Assembly: GCF_035975855.1 (NCBI RefSeq)
Contig: NZ_CP109055.1
Coordinates: 9,982,001-10,046,000 of the forward strand
Direction: 5' to 3'
Source: Streptomyces sp. NBC_01304
Lineage (GTDB): Bacteria; Actinomycetota; Actinomycetes; Streptomycetales; Streptomycetaceae
DNA: 64,000 nt
Shown: positions 24,759-34,184 of the stretch, one piece after another
Layout of the letters: each line of letters begins with the position of its first letter
Position numbering within the stretch: the first letter of the stretch is position 1
The notes under the pieces: model-generated
What the model was told of the DNA's origin: nothing
The model's database searches: none
What the model saw: only the letters and a program-made list of their open reading frames with translations
Translations under genes and position numbers: made by a program

Positions 24759-26164
24759 CAGAGGTTTCCTCCGAGCTTCAGGGCGGCGTCCACGCGGGCT
24801 TTCTGCCATGCGGCTTCGGTCTGGCGGACCTGTGCGGCCAGCGTGGCGGCAGTGTGGCGGCGTGCGGCCAGGGCGTCCATTTCCTCGAGGAGTTCCGCGG
24901 CGAGGGCCTTGGTGTCCACGGTCGCCGTCGTCGTGGGCGCGGGCCGCCAGGCGGTGGAGATGAACGTGGTGAGGCGCTGGCTGGTGCCGTACGCGTAGGC
25001 CCGCTGGCGTGGAATCTTGATGGCCGGGTTGTTCGTGGCGAGGGCGGCGATGAGTTCGGTGTGGCCGCCGACTTCCCTCCAGTCCCCCGACAGTGGGGAG
25101 CGGCGTAGCTTCGCGGCCATCTGCTCGTCCGCTTCGGGGGTGAGGGCTCCGGCGAGCCAGATGCCGTGCGCGTCTTCTCCGGCACGCACGATGGCAACCG
25201 CGTTGCCGGTGTCGGCGTAGTGGGCGGATGCCCGGTGTGCGGACAGGGGGATGTCGGCGTGCGGGGTGTCGAGGCAGATGGTTCCGACGGGGAGGGTGTC
25301 GCCTTCCTCGGTGAGGACACTGCCCAGGTGAAAGAACTGGTAGCCGCTTGAACTGCGGGGTGCGTAGCGGCCGTTGGAGACGTGAGCGCGCCGCCAGTCG
25401 GCGAGATGCCCGAATACGCGGCCGTCGTCGGTGACTGTGATGCCGGTGGGTTCGGTGAGCTGTGGGTCGTCGAACCATGCCTTCGGCGGGGCCACGGGCG
25501 TGCGGGGGCTGGCGGCGGCGATCAGGGCATGTGTTGCACTGGCAGCCGTCTTCTTCTTGGGCCTTGGATTCTTAGACGCCACTCGGGGCTTGTCTTTCGA
25601 ATCGTCGGAATCATCGCCGTCGTTGTCGTCGTCTGTGTCGCCCCGGGCGCCGTCGTCGTCCTGGTCTTCGTCTTGGTCGTCGTCGGTGGGGCGGCGGGAG
25701 CGGATCCGGTCCCCTTCCGCGAAGGCGGGGTGTCCGACCAGGGTGGCTCCGGCGACCTTCCAGCCGGTGAACACTTCCACCAGCTGCCCGTCCTCGTCCT
25801 CGTCGATCTCGAACGCGGACGGGTCCAGATCCAGCGATGCCCAGCCGAGATAGCCGCGCTCCACCTTCGAGGCAACGGCCTGCGCCTGTGCGTCCATCGG
25901 GTCGTAGCGGCCCGCCCCCCACACCACCGTGTCTCCGGAGCCGTCCGATGCCTCCCGGTACTCAAGGTGGTCGATCAACCCGATGGCGATGGCTCCGTCG
26001 TGTCCGGGGGCGGCCTTCTCCTGCCAGTACAGCGGCACGGGCAGCGGGCGTGCGTCGAGTGTGCTCTGGGCGGCCAGGCGGCGCCCGTCAGCGCTGTTGC
26101 GGTCGACGCGGCCCAAGGGTCCTTCCCAGTATTCGATGACCTGGGACTCAAGTGCTGTGGCCAA
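24758..26164 (-). CDS. Head maturation protease (prohead protease fusion)
   Basis: 468 residues. The N-terminal ~170 residues follow the actinophage capsid maturation protease pattern (AIAIGLIDHLEYREASDGSG, RGYLGWASLDLDP, GWKVAGATLVGHPAFAEGD). A very acidic Asp-rich linker (about 172-195) is followed by a basic patch (KNPRPKKKTAAS), which may act as an internal scaffold. A second domain (about 215-400) and a C-terminal coiled coil (LAAELLEEMDALAARRHTAA) complete it. It lies between MuF and the capsid, as in HK97-like phages. No separate scaffold gene is seen, so this protein and the capsid N-terminus may share that job. Confidence 0.7.
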   Translation of the reverse strand: MATALESQVIEYWEGPLGRVDRNSADGRRLAAQSTLDARPLPVPLYWQEKAAPGHDGAIAIGLIDHLEYREASDGSGDTVVWGAGRYDPMDAQAQAVASKVERGYLGWASLDLDPSAFEIDEDEDGQLVEVFTGWKVAGATLVGHPAFAEGDRIRSRRPTDDDQDEDQDDDGARGDTDDDNDGDDSDDSKDKPRVASKNPRPKKKTAASATHALIAAASPRTPVAPPKAWFDDPQLTEPTGITVTDDGRVFGHLADWRRAHVSNGRYAPRSSSGYQFFHLGSVLTEEGDTLPVGTICLDTPHADIPLSAHRASAHYADTGNAVAIVRAGEDAHGIWLAGALTPEADEQMAAKLRRSPLSGDWREVGGHTELIAALATNNPAIKIPRQRAYAYGTSQRLTTFISTAWRPAPTTTATVDTKALAAELLEEMDALAARRHTAATLAAQVRQTEAAWQKARVDAALKLGGNL

Positions 26165-26170
26165 AATGGG

Positions 26171-26965
26171 TCACCTTCTTCGGGAAGACCCGCCCGGAGA
26201 GGGCAGGAGGAGTGGGGAGTCCTTGTCGAGTTCCAGCAGCACGCACCGGCAGTGGATCGTGGTCCCGGGTGAGCCGTTGGGATCTCCGGGGTAGCGGAGC
26301 ATTTCCCCGCCCACCAGGAACGGGGTGCCGGTGGGTACGGTCTGGTAGTTCGCCATCCGGTGCGCGGCGCGGGTGCGGCCGTCCATCGTGGAGCGCCACT
26401 GGGACTGCGAGCGGATCCCGGTGAGCTTCTGCCACGCCGTTGCCCCGTCCAAGGTGGCGGCGTTGTATCCGGCGACCGATTCGGTGACGGCTGTTGCGTT
26501 GATCCACCCCGCCCAGGCTTCGACGTTGAGCAGTGCGAGGAGCTGTTCCTCGCGCTTGGCGGTGCGCGGCATGGCCAGCAGTGCGCGCAGGGCGGCGGCG
26601 ATCCGGTCGGGAAGTTCCGACTCGGCCAGACGCTTGCGTACCTGGGCGAGGAACAGGGGCCTGGAGGTGTCCGGGCTCATGCCCGCGGTCTGCTCCGTGT
26701 ACTGCTCGTCGTAGGCGGCGCCCAGCGGCGGAAGCATGTATGTGTCGACGCCGTCTTCCCATGAGGCGGCGCCGTGGGTGGCGGCCAGAAGCGGCAGGCT
26801 GGTGGCGAAGGTGCCGTCGGGAGTTCCGGTCCACTCATGGAGAGAGAGCGTGTCGGGGGCGCGCTGCAGGTAGGTGCCCACCAGCTGCCGGGCGGCCCTG
26901 GCCAGCGTGGTTTCGGTGCGGCCGATTTTCCGGTGCGCCCGGTCAAGGGCCTGGTCGTCGCTCAT
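26171..26965 (-). CDS. MuF-like minor head protein
   Basis: 264 residues with the MuF C-terminal signature: GIRSQSQWRSTMDGRTRAAH, then FLVGGEMLRYPGDPNGS and IHCRCVLLEL. The N-terminal half is helical. MuF proteins sit on the portal or inside the head and are often ejected. It overlaps the portal stop by 4 nt, the canonical portal-MuF order. No toxin domain is attached to this copy. Confidence 0.88.
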   Translation of the reverse strand: MSDDQALDRAHRKIGRTETTLARAARQLVGTYLQRAPDTLSLHEWTGTPDGTFATSLPLLAATHGAASWEDGVDTYMLPPLGAAYDEQYTEQTAGMSPDTSRPLFLAQVRKRLAESELPDRIAAALRALLAMPRTAKREEQLLALLNVEAWAGWINATAVTESVAGYNAATLDGATAWQKLTGIRSQSQWRSTMDGRTRAAHRMANYQTVPTGTPFLVGGEMLRYPGDPNGSPGTTIHCRCVLLELDKDSPLLLPSPGGSSRRR

Positions 26966-28767
26966 GCCGCATGCCCGGCCTGCTTGAGCGCGGCGTGCAG
27001 GGCGCGCCGTCGGTGCGGCAGGCCGGAGACGAGCAGGTGCCGGGTGTAGGCGTCCAAGGTGTCGACGACCGTGCGGGGAAGCCGGTCACGGACCGTGTCC
27101 CACACTCCCGACAACAGGTCGTCGACCTGGTCGTGCTTCGGCGACCACACGGTGTGCACATCGTGTGATGGCATCCGGCCCAGCGTGGCCGGTGCGCCAG
27201 GACGGTGCCGTCTGCGCTCGCCGGCCTTCTCCAGGGCGTGGAGGACGGCCATGTCGGCGAGGACGGCATAGCCGGACGGCTTGTTGGTGCCGTCCTCGAG
27301 TTCGGGTGGCCTGCTGGGCTGGTCGGGCAGCTCCCGGTTCTCCCGGTCCGGGAGCTGCCCGCCGTCCTCTGCTGCCCGCTCCACCTGGACGCTGCCGGGC
27401 CCGTCAGCGGGGGCCGTAGAGGTATCGATGCCGAACTCGTTCAGGACGAGTGGGGCAAGTTGGGGGATGTGGGCGAGGTCCCACAGCAGTTGGTCGCGGC
27501 GTTCTTTGGTGGTGGGGTAGTCGCTCTCGCCGAATCCGCGTTCGCGCAGGAGGGCTTCGCGGGAGATGAGGCCCTTGTCGTAGAGGGTTTGGGCCTCTTC
27601 GATGGTGGTGGACTGGTCGGTGAGATCTTGCGTGTTCGCTGCGAGTACGTAGCCGTCGGGATCAATGCCCGCTTCGAGGAGCATCGGCGCGAGGAACGCT
27701 TCGGTCAGTGCGTGGCAGATCAGGGAGAGTTCCGGCTTGACGTGCAGGTCTACGGCCTGCCGGTTCAGGAGCCAGCCGGTCCAGTGGTTGACGTCGGCCA
27801 TGCCGAGGATGATTTCGGGTGGGACGTCCATGCCGAGGGCGAGTTTCCGCAGGGCCATTTCGGCGAGTTCCGCGGTGCGTTCGTCGAAGGGTGTGGAGAA
27901 GCGGAGGTGTTCGAACTTTCCGGTAGCGGCATCGTCGACGCGTACGACGATGGGGACGACGGCGGAGGCGTCCTCGCGGTTGTTCATCGGGGTGACCATG
28001 GCGCGGGTCATCTCGGCGATGAACGGGTCGTCGTGAACGTCCTCCGCTGCCTGCTGCGGGCTTGCGGGCAGAACGGTCGCGGACTCGGGGACGATGAGCA
28101 TGCCGTTGCCTGCGAGGCGGGAGTCGACTTCCGCCAACACGCGCTGGTCTAGGGCGCAGAGTTTCGCCAGGTCGGTCTGCAGGGCGCGCGTGGGCGAATC
28201 GGCCTGCCAGTTCTGTCGCGGGTGCGGGCGCCAGATGCGGGCGACCATGGAAGCTTCGGGGTCGAGCTCGATGCGTTCGGTCTCACCGACCTGAAGGAGG
28301 GTGCGTCCGGCGCGGACGGTGATCTCGTCCGAGCAGACGGCCCGCCACTGCGCGGTGCCGGACTGGGAGTCGTCCCAGCCGACGAGGAACGTTTCGCCCG
28401 GGAGGGCGAGGTGGGTGGACATCCGGGTGAGGAGTTCGGACTGCCCGGCCTGCCCTCCGGCGAGCGTGGCGAGGATGCTGTCCAGTCGCGGATCGTCGTC
28501 GGCGGGTTCGGGGTCGCCGTTGCCGGTGGGGTCTTCGCGGCCGATGTAGAGGCGGGCCCGGGAGCAGGCTTTGGCTTTCCAGTCGATACCGAACCTGAGC
28601 GGGCCGACCTGGTCGTAGTAGGCCCACACCTTGTGTTGCCAGTCCTGGGGGCGCACAGCGGTGCGGATGGACTTCTGGTCGATCAGTGCGGCGGAGGCGA
28701 TGAGGGCGCGAGTGGCGCGCTGCGCGGGCTGGGTGCGGGTACGGAATGACAGGCGCGGCAACGCCAC
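26962..28767 (-). CDS. Portal protein
   Basis: 601 residues from a GTG start. A basic N-terminus is followed by the portal wing and stem regions (FGIDWKAKACSRARLYIG, LALPGETFLVGWDDSQ), a clip-like central part (LRFSTPFDERTAELAEMALRKLALGMD, DVNHWTGWLLNRQAVD), and a long helical C-terminal extension. The pattern NHWTGWLLNRQAV is typical of actinophage portals. The dodecameric portal is the DNA gate and docking site for terminase. Placement before MuF and protease supports the call. Confidence 0.88.
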   Translation of the reverse strand: MALPRLSFRTRTQPAQRATRALIASAALIDQKSIRTAVRPQDWQHKVWAYYDQVGPLRFGIDWKAKACSRARLYIGREDPTGNGDPEPADDDPRLDSILATLAGGQAGQSELLTRMSTHLALPGETFLVGWDDSQSGTAQWRAVCSDEITVRAGRTLLQVGETERIELDPEASMVARIWRPHPRQNWQADSPTRALQTDLAKLCALDQRVLAEVDSRLAGNGMLIVPESATVLPASPQQAAEDVHDDPFIAEMTRAMVTPMNNREDASAVVPIVVRVDDAATGKFEHLRFSTPFDERTAELAEMALRKLALGMDVPPEIILGMADVNHWTGWLLNRQAVDLHVKPELSLICHALTEAFLAPMLLEAGIDPDGYVLAANTQDLTDQSTTIEEAQTLYDKGLISREALLRERGFGESDYPTTKERRDQLLWDLAHIPQLAPLVLNEFGIDTSTAPADGPGSVQVERAAEDGGQLPDRENRELPDQPSRPPELEDGTNKPSGYAVLADMAVLHALEKAGERRRHRPGAPATLGRMPSHDVHTVWSPKHDQVDDLLSGVWDTVRDRLPRTVVDTLDAYTRHLLVSGLPHRRRALHAALKQAGHAA

Positions 28768-28780
28768 AACCAGACCCCCT

Positions 28781-29179
28781 CTACTTCTTGTCGCCGGGCT
28801 GGTGGTGGCGGGCGATGAGGCCGGTGAGTTCGGAGACGGCCAGCACGGTCAGCGCGTACCAGGCCCATGTGGGAAGGCTGGTCCAAGGGCCGGGAGTAAT
28901 GCCGGACAAGGTCCAGAGCACGGGCACGGCGGCTGCGGTGAGCCAGAAGCCGGCACACCAGGCGCAGGTGAGGAAGCCGTACAGGCCGCGTTTTTGGGCG
29001 GTGTCGATGAGGGCTGCGGTATCGGTGCGCTCGGGCATGACCAGGCGGGTCTTGGCGACCTGTCGGGTGAGGAGCGTTTCGCGTAGCCGGTTGGTGATGG
29101 TGTCGTGTGAGAGGACGCGCAGTACGCGGGCCAGGGCGAGGGCCAGGGCGGCGTGGAGGGCGGCGTACGACAGCACCAT
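28781..29179 (-). CDS. DUF1360-like membrane protein
   Basis: 132 residues with about three or four hydrophobic segments: LSYAALHAALALALARVL, GLYGFLTCAWCAGFWLTAAA and WAWYALTVLAVSELTGLI. The CAWCAGFW motif with a preceding ALIDTAQKRGLYG is characteristic of DUF1360-type membrane proteins, which also occur in actinophages. Function is unknown. It sits just upstream of the portal and is the first gene after a terminator, so it probably has the promoter for the head operon in front of it. Confidence 0.75.
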   Translation of the reverse strand: MVLSYAALHAALALALARVLRVLSHDTITNRLRETLLTRQVAKTRLVMPERTDTAALIDTAQKRGLYGFLTCAWCAGFWLTAAAVPVLWTLSGITPGPWTSLPTWAWYALTVLAVSELTGLIARHHQPGDKK

Positions 29180-29406
29180 GCGACTGAGGGTAATGGTCTT
29201 GGAGTGTTACCGCACACACTCGCCTTGTGGAGTCCTCACAAGAATTGATCATGAATTGATCGTAGAACCCCGAGCTGAGAGCGCAATTCGCTGAGAGTGT
29301 TTGTTGTGATCAAACAGTCTTGAGGTGGGCCACGCTCATCCGGCATTGAACACTCTGCGTGATACCGGTGGGTTGGTGGCACAGCACTGCGCAGCACGGC
29401 ACGGCA

Positions 29407-29439
29407 CCGGGGCATCCCTTCGCCGAAGAGATGCCCCGG
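29407..29439 (-). terminator. Terminator after the FN3 protein genes
   Basis: Perfect 10-bp stem (CCGGGGCATC / GATGCCCCGG) with a loop that folds further through CTTCG/GAAG, 15 nt after the stop of the long FN3 gene. The rest of the 274-nt gap to the DUF1360-like gene contains two GAATTGATC copies, near 29240 and 29251, and probably the promoter of the portal operon. Confidence 0.65.
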
Positions 29440-29453
29440 GGCCGGACCCAGCG

Positions 29454-30905
29454 TCAGCCCTCCGCCGGGGCCGTCGAAATGTTCTTCGCCACCACAGGCA
29501 GCGACGGCGACATCCCCGAGGCGGTGGCGGTCAGGGTGACGTCGTAGGCAGTGGCGACTTCCAGACCGGTGAACGCCGCTTCCGCCTTGGCGTGCTCCAC
29601 ACTGACCTGGCCCTGAATCTTGCTTCCGACGCCGTCGGAGCGCATCGCCCACGCCGCATACGAGGTCCCGGACACCTTGGCCCAGTCGACGGTGAACGCG
29701 GAGCGCGTAACCGTCCCATCCTTCACGACCGGCATTTCCGGTGTCGGGGTACGCCCGGGGGTGACGGTGACCTTGTCGGACTGCAGCGACCACACCATCG
29801 TGGAATCGCCGTTCAGCGCGGTGATCCGGTAGTAGTAGTCACCGGCCGGCAGATCACTGTTCTTGAAGCTGATCGTGTCCTTCGTGGCGTGCTGGACGGT
29901 GGTCCACGAGCCGCCGTCCTTACGGCGCTCGATGTCATAGCCCGTCGTGTCTTTCTTCCCGGACGTCCACGTCACGGTGGCCTCGCCCGGCCCGGTCGAC
30001 GTCGCGACCGGCTTCGACGGGGTTTCGGGGAACACGATCGTCAGCACCGGCGACGACTCGGAGTCGAGAATCCCGTTGACCGCGTACAGGGCGAAGCTGA
30101 CCTTCCCCGACCTAAAGGCCGTCAAAGGCTTACAGGTTGCGCCGGTGGCGTCCTTCGCAACGGTTTCCTTGATGGGCCAGCCGTTGCCCTGCCCGTCGCA
30201 CTCCCACCTGAGGGCGGTGATCGTGTCGGGGTGTGGGTAGGCGTCCCACTTCAGCTCGACCATGTTCGGGGTGGCGGTCACACCGGCGAGGCGGGGCGCT
30301 GCCGGTGCGGCGGGCTTCGTCATGCTGGTGGTGATCGTGGCGGTGCCCTCGCCGGAGTCGGTGCGGTCGGTGCCGTCGCCCTTGGCGACCACGTGCACTG
30401 TGTATGTGGTGCCCGGCGCTGCGCCGGTGACGGTGACGAACGGCGTGGCCGGGCTGGTGACGTCGACTGCGGAAACAGCCGGCCCGGCCGGGGTGAGCGT
30501 GACCGTGTACCCGTTGGAGCCCTTGGAGGGGTCCACACCCACCACAGACGCCCACTGCACCGCGAACTCATGGTCCTTCACCGCGCCGTGGGCGGTGATG
30601 TTCTGCGGGACGGTGAGGGGGCGTCCCTTGAGGACGTAGCGGGCGTCCCCGGTCTGGATGCTGATGCCGCCGGTTTCCTGCACGGTCACGTGGTGCGGGT
30701 TCGCATGGTCAGCCACGTGCTGGATGAACGTGAGCATCGGCGTGTACGTGAGGAGCTTCGCGACGACGTCGTTGATCTTCGCGTAGTCGGCGAGGATCTT
30801 GGCCAGCTCCGTGTGGGTGACCGCATCGATCTGGGCGGCGGTCACCTGGTGCGGGTTGTTGTGATCGGCGAGGTGATCCGTGATCGGATCGCGTGCGCCG
30901 CTCAC
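29454..30905 (-). CDS. FN3-repeat virion protein with HNNPHQVT tail-fibre repeats
   Basis: 483 residues. The N-terminus carries two copies of the tail-fibre repeat seen in many phages (ADHNNPHQVTAAQIDA and ADHANPHHVTVQE). It continues with about four FN3-like modules recognisable by GTTYTVHVVAKG, VSFALYAVNG, DYYYRITALNG and TAYDVTLTATA. Such proteins usually form fibres or surface decorations. It overlaps the upstream gene by 4 nt and is the last of four FN3-bearing genes placed between terminase and portal. No enzymatic domain is seen. Confidence 0.8.
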   Translation of the reverse strand: MSGARDPITDHLADHNNPHQVTAAQIDAVTHTELAKILADYAKINDVVAKLLTYTPMLTFIQHVADHANPHHVTVQETGGISIQTGDARYVLKGRPLTVPQNITAHGAVKDHEFAVQWASVVGVDPSKGSNGYTVTLTPAGPAVSAVDVTSPATPFVTVTGAAPGTTYTVHVVAKGDGTDRTDSGEGTATITTSMTKPAAPAAPRLAGVTATPNMVELKWDAYPHPDTITALRWECDGQGNGWPIKETVAKDATGATCKPLTAFRSGKVSFALYAVNGILDSESSPVLTIVFPETPSKPVATSTGPGEATVTWTSGKKDTTGYDIERRKDGGSWTTVQHATKDTISFKNSDLPAGDYYYRITALNGDSTMVWSLQSDKVTVTPGRTPTPEMPVVKDGTVTRSAFTVDWAKVSGTSYAAWAMRSDGVGSKIQGQVSVEHAKAEAAFTGLEVATAYDVTLTATASGMSPSLPVVAKNISTAPAEG

Positions 30906-31516
30906 TTCGGGGTCGCCTTCAGCTGCACGGGCTTGGCATCGAGATAGTTCGGCGGCGTGCCCAGTGCGGTGATGGTGAGCGTGTACTCGGTGCCGGTCGT
31001 GCAGCCCGTCACCGTTACATCCGTGTTGAAGCCCGTTTCGCTGCGGACGATCTTCCCGATCTTGGGTCCGGTCGGGGTCACGGTCAGCGTGTAGCCCTGG
31101 TCACCGCGATGAGTGTTCGTGCCGAGAGCGTGCTGCCACTCTGCAGTGAACGAGGTAGCAGTGACGCTCTTGATACCCGGGCGGCTGATAGCGATCTGTT
31201 CGGGCAGTTCGCTGTAGTTCTCCAGGCCCTGGAGTCGTGCGTCGAGCGCTTCCAGCTTGTTGAGCACCGTCTGCAGGTCGCCCTTGGACGCTACGTCGGC
31301 GGACTTGGCGTAGAGGGACAGCAGCTGTTGGATCTGTTCGGTCTTCGCGTATGGGTCGAGGTCTGACTTTTTCGCGTAGTCCTTGGCGGCGTCGGCCTTG
31401 GCGAGATAGTCGGTCTTGGCCTTGGCTTCCTTGAGGTAGTCGGCGGCGAAGTGCGGGTCGCCGGTGTCGTTGACGTGGCGGTCAAGTGCGTCGTCGAAAG
31501 CCTTGTCTGAGGTCAT
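30902..31516 (-). CDS. Coiled-coil plus FN3 virion protein
   Basis: 204 residues. The first half is a Lys/Asp/Ala-rich coiled coil with repeated short units (AKTDYLAKADAAKDYAKKSD, LQTVLNKLEALDARLQGLEN). The second half is one FN3 module (SFTAEWQHAL, GYTLTVTPTGPKIGKI, TGTEYTLTITALG). The junction LQGLENY and the FN3 share sequence with the next gene (LHGIENYA), so the two are paralogues. Probably a trimeric fibre or decoration protein. Confidence 0.75.
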   Translation of the reverse strand: MTSDKAFDDALDRHVNDTGDPHFAADYLKEAKAKTDYLAKADAAKDYAKKSDLDPYAKTEQIQQLLSLYAKSADVASKGDLQTVLNKLEALDARLQGLENYSELPEQIAISRPGIKSVTATSFTAEWQHALGTNTHRGDQGYTLTVTPTGPKIGKIVRSETGFNTDVTVTGCTTGTEYTLTITALGTPPNYLDAKPVQLKATPK

Positions 31517-31531
31517 AGCGGTCTCCTGATG

Positions 31532-32008
31532 TCAGGCGGGGGTGATCGTCTTATGGACTGGGTCGGAGTCCGTGAAGTTCGGCGGGGTGCCGAAGGAGGA
31601 GACCGTGAACGTGTACTCGGTGCCCGACGTGCAACCGGTGACAGCGGCCTGGACCGTGGCCGAGTCTTTCTTCGTCACCTTTTCGACCTTCGGCCCGGCC
31701 GGGGTGACAGTGATCTTGTATCCGCTGTCGCCCTTCTTCGGGTCCGCGCCACTCGTGATGTTCCAGACGGCGGTAAACGCGGTGGCGGAGGTCTTGTTCA
31801 GCTCCAGGCGGGCGATGTCGAGCTTGCGGGGAGCTCCCGCATAGTTTTCGATGCCGTGCAGCCGGGCCAGGACGTTGTCCATGTCCGTCTGCGTGGCGGC
31901 GGCCTTTGCGAGGCCGGTCAGCCACGTCAGGTAGGCGTTGAGAGTGGAATCCCAGTCCTTATCGCCCTTCGCTGGCAGCTTGGGCTCGTTCGGCAGCTCT
32001 TCAGCCAT
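31532..32008 (-). CDS. Short FN3 virion protein, paralogue of its neighbour
   Basis: 158 residues with a helical N-terminal 60 residues (WDSTLNAYLTWLTGLAKAAA, NVLARLHGIENYA) followed by one FN3 module (AFTAVWNITSG, GYKITVTPAGPKVEKV, GTEYTFTVSSFGTPPNF). The FN3 is close to that of the next gene, including TPPNF/TPPNY at the same place, indicating tandem duplication. The start overlaps the upstream gene by 8 nt. Confidence 0.75.
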   Translation of the reverse strand: MAEELPNEPKLPAKGDKDWDSTLNAYLTWLTGLAKAAATQTDMDNVLARLHGIENYAGAPRKLDIARLELNKTSATAFTAVWNITSGADPKKGDSGYKITVTPAGPKVEKVTKKDSATVQAAVTGCTSGTEYTFTVSSFGTPPNFTDSDPVHKTITPA

Positions 32009-32528
32009 CGGTGCCTCCGTACGGGGTGTCGCCGTATCCGCCCGCGCCGTACGTGTCGTTGGCGTGCGTGGTCACGTCGAGGGTGGCGGGGTCGGATGTT
32101 TTCGTTTTGGTGCCGTCGCCGTCTGCCTTCACGCTCACCGTGTAGACGGTCCCGGCCTGGGCGCCGGTCAGGGTGGCGAACGGCCTGTCGGGGGTGGTGA
32201 AGTCGAGCTTTCCGACGGTGATGCCCTTGGCTTCGCCGCCGCCCTTCAACGTGACCGTGACTTCGTAGCCGTGATCACCATGCTTGGCATCAACGCCCTT
32301 GACGGCGTCGAACTCGACGGCGAACGACGTCTTCGTGTGCTTGCCGTGTTCCGTCAAGTGGGCTGGTTTCGGCAGCCGCTTGATGCCGTCGGGGGCGGTG
32401 CGGGCGGTGGTGGTGGCGGGCTTGGAGCACTGGCCGTAGCGGCAGGCGCTCACGGTGATGGTGTATTCGGTGTCGGGGTCGAGGTGGGTGAGGGCGCGGT
32501 GAGGGTCCGCGGTGATGATGTCGGGCAC
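32001..32528 (-). CDS. FN3 virion protein, first of the array
   Basis: A GTG start at 32528 has a strong AGGAGGGG site 7 nt upstream; longer readings are proline/arginine shadow. The 175 residues contain a partial FN3 start (LDPDTEYTITVSACRYGQC) and a full FN3 (SFAVEFDAVKGVD, GYEVTVTLKGGGEAKG, AGTVYTVSVKADGDG), ending in a Gly/Tyr-rich tail (NDTYGAGGYGDTPYGG). It is the first gene after the terminase terminator. Likely a head or tail decoration protein. Confidence 0.75.
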   Translation of the reverse strand: MPDIITADPHRALTHLDPDTEYTITVSACRYGQCSKPATTTARTAPDGIKRLPKPAHLTEHGKHTKTSFAVEFDAVKGVDAKHGDHGYEVTVTLKGGGEAKGITVGKLDFTTPDRPFATLTGAQAGTVYTVSVKADGDGTKTKTSDPATLDVTTHANDTYGAGGYGDTPYGGTDG

Positions 32529-32559
32529 TGGTTGGCCCCTCCTGCGGGTGGGTGGGGGT

Positions 32560-32598
32560 GGGCCCCGGCCGCTCGGGTCGGCTGGGCGGCCGGGGCCC
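32560..32598 (-). terminator. Terminator after the terminase genes
   Basis: Perfect 13-bp inverted repeat (GGGCCCCGGCCGC / GCGGCCGGGGCCC, 13-nt loop) between the terminase stop and the FN3 gene array. Confidence 0.75.
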
Positions 32599-32663
32599 TG
32601 GGGCGGCCAGGAGGAACTAGCCACAAACACACAGTAATCGGGTGATCATTAACGGTGGTGGTA

Positions 32664-34184
32664 TCAGTACAGGCCCAGCCGTACCGGACCCACCACACCC
32701 GGAACCTGCGACGTCGACACCCCTACCGCAGAACCCATCGCACGCCCCGACCGCGGCGCCTTCAACAAGTCCCACGCCATATGTACCGACGCGTCAATAC
32801 GTCCCGGACTGTCCGGAGATCCGGGCATGAACCCGCACCACTCATCGACGAGTTCAGGCATGTACGCCCCGAGCCGGATCCGGTCCTCGGCCAGTGCCTG
32901 AGCGATGGGCTCTGCCCGCAACACCTTCGACTTCCGCGACACCACACCGTGCAGATACGGCTCCGGCCGGTCGTACGGGTTATCGCCATCAGCCAGGCTC
33001 CAACTGCTCCTGAGCGCCGCCCATGAGGTTTTGATGACCGCCCGCACCTGATCGCCGCCATAGTTCTTCTCATAGACCACCCGGTCCGCGTCAATTTCCG
33101 CGACCAGCTCACAGACCAAGCGAGCCCACTTCTCCGTGGGCATCACCGCAGTCAAGTCATGCGTCCACCACAGCCGTCCGTCCGTTGCCATGTGGCCGCC
33201 GACGATGCCGCAGGTGTCCCGGCCGCCGCCGGACGGGTCGATCGCCACGGCCGCCCGTACTACCCCGGGTGATCCTCCGGGATGGGTCTGGCGTTCCATC
33301 AACTCATCCGTGACCAGGGCTCCTTCACGGGGTTTCGGGTTGCCCATGTAGAGGGCTCCCCAGTCCCGCGGCGTGGATTCTGAACGTCGGTCGGCCCAGT
33401 AGGCGCGCAGCTGATCCGTGTCGTCGGGGAGCTTGGGGTGCGGCAGCGGAACCCCGGGGGCACGCCCGAGAGGATCGGCGCCGCCGGTCAGTGCGTGGTC
33501 GGCGAACGCGGGCAGGTGGATGACTTTCCACCGCCCGCCGTCTTCGGTACGGCCCTGGCGTTTCAGGACACGTCCGGCCAAGTCGTCAGGATGCCAGCGT
33601 GTCTGGATCAGACAGACCGGCGCCCCGGGGGAGAGGCGGGACAGTGCCGTGGAAGACCACCAGTCCCAGACTGCGTCGCGCAGACGCAAAGAGTCAGCTT
33701 CCGCCCGGTCCTTGTGGGGATCGTCGCAGATCAGCAGATCGGCACCGTGTCCGGTGAGCCCTCCGCCGACACCTGTGGCACGCAGGCCGCCTCCCGTCGT
33801 GGTCCACCAGTCGGCTTTGGTCGTTGAGCCTTCTGCCATGGTCAGGTTCCAGCGTGCCCCGTGCTCCCGCACGATGCGGCGGGCGGCTACCGAGTGCGTC
33901 AGCGCAAGATCTTTGCCGTAGGCGGCGATGACGACGCGGTGTCGGGGATGGTTTGCCATCCACCACACGGGCAGATGGATGGCCGCAAGCTCGCTTTTTC
34001 CTGCGCGTGGCGGGGTGGTGATCAGCAGCCGGTCATAGTCCGAGCCCAGCCGGGCCAGTGCTTCTCCGATGTGCAGGGTGTGGGCCCGCAGCTGGAACGC
34101 CCGGTCAATGCTTTTCGCAAGAAATGCTGGGTTGTCCCAGGCCAGTGCCCGCTGAGTGAACTCGACATCATCAGCCAGGTTCAA
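32664..34184 (-). CDS. terL: Terminase large subunit
   Basis: 506 residues with all hallmarks of TerL. The Walker A-like motif is TTPPRAGKSELA (about 56-67), Walker B is DLLICDDPHK (about 149-158), and a coupling motif QTRWHPDDLAGRVL follows (about 194-207). The C-terminal RNase-H-like nuclease begins at AAVAIDPSGGGRD (Asp316). It packages DNA into the prohead through the portal as an ATP-driven motor. The start overlaps the small-subunit stop by 4 nt. Confidence 0.95.
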   Translation of the reverse strand: MNLADDVEFTQRALAWDNPAFLAKSIDRAFQLRAHTLHIGEALARLGSDYDRLLITTPPRAGKSELAAIHLPVWWMANHPRHRVVIAAYGKDLALTHSVAARRIVREHGARWNLTMAEGSTTKADWWTTTGGGLRATGVGGGLTGHGADLLICDDPHKDRAEADSLRLRDAVWDWWSSTALSRLSPGAPVCLIQTRWHPDDLAGRVLKRQGRTEDGGRWKVIHLPAFADHALTGGADPLGRAPGVPLPHPKLPDDTDQLRAYWADRRSESTPRDWGALYMGNPKPREGALVTDELMERQTHPGGSPGVVRAAVAIDPSGGGRDTCGIVGGHMATDGRLWWTHDLTAVMPTEKWARLVCELVAEIDADRVVYEKNYGGDQVRAVIKTSWAALRSSWSLADGDNPYDRPEPYLHGVVSRKSKVLRAEPIAQALAEDRIRLGAYMPELVDEWCGFMPGSPDSPGRIDASVHMAWDLLKAPRSGRAMGSAVGVSTSQVPGVVGPVRLGLY

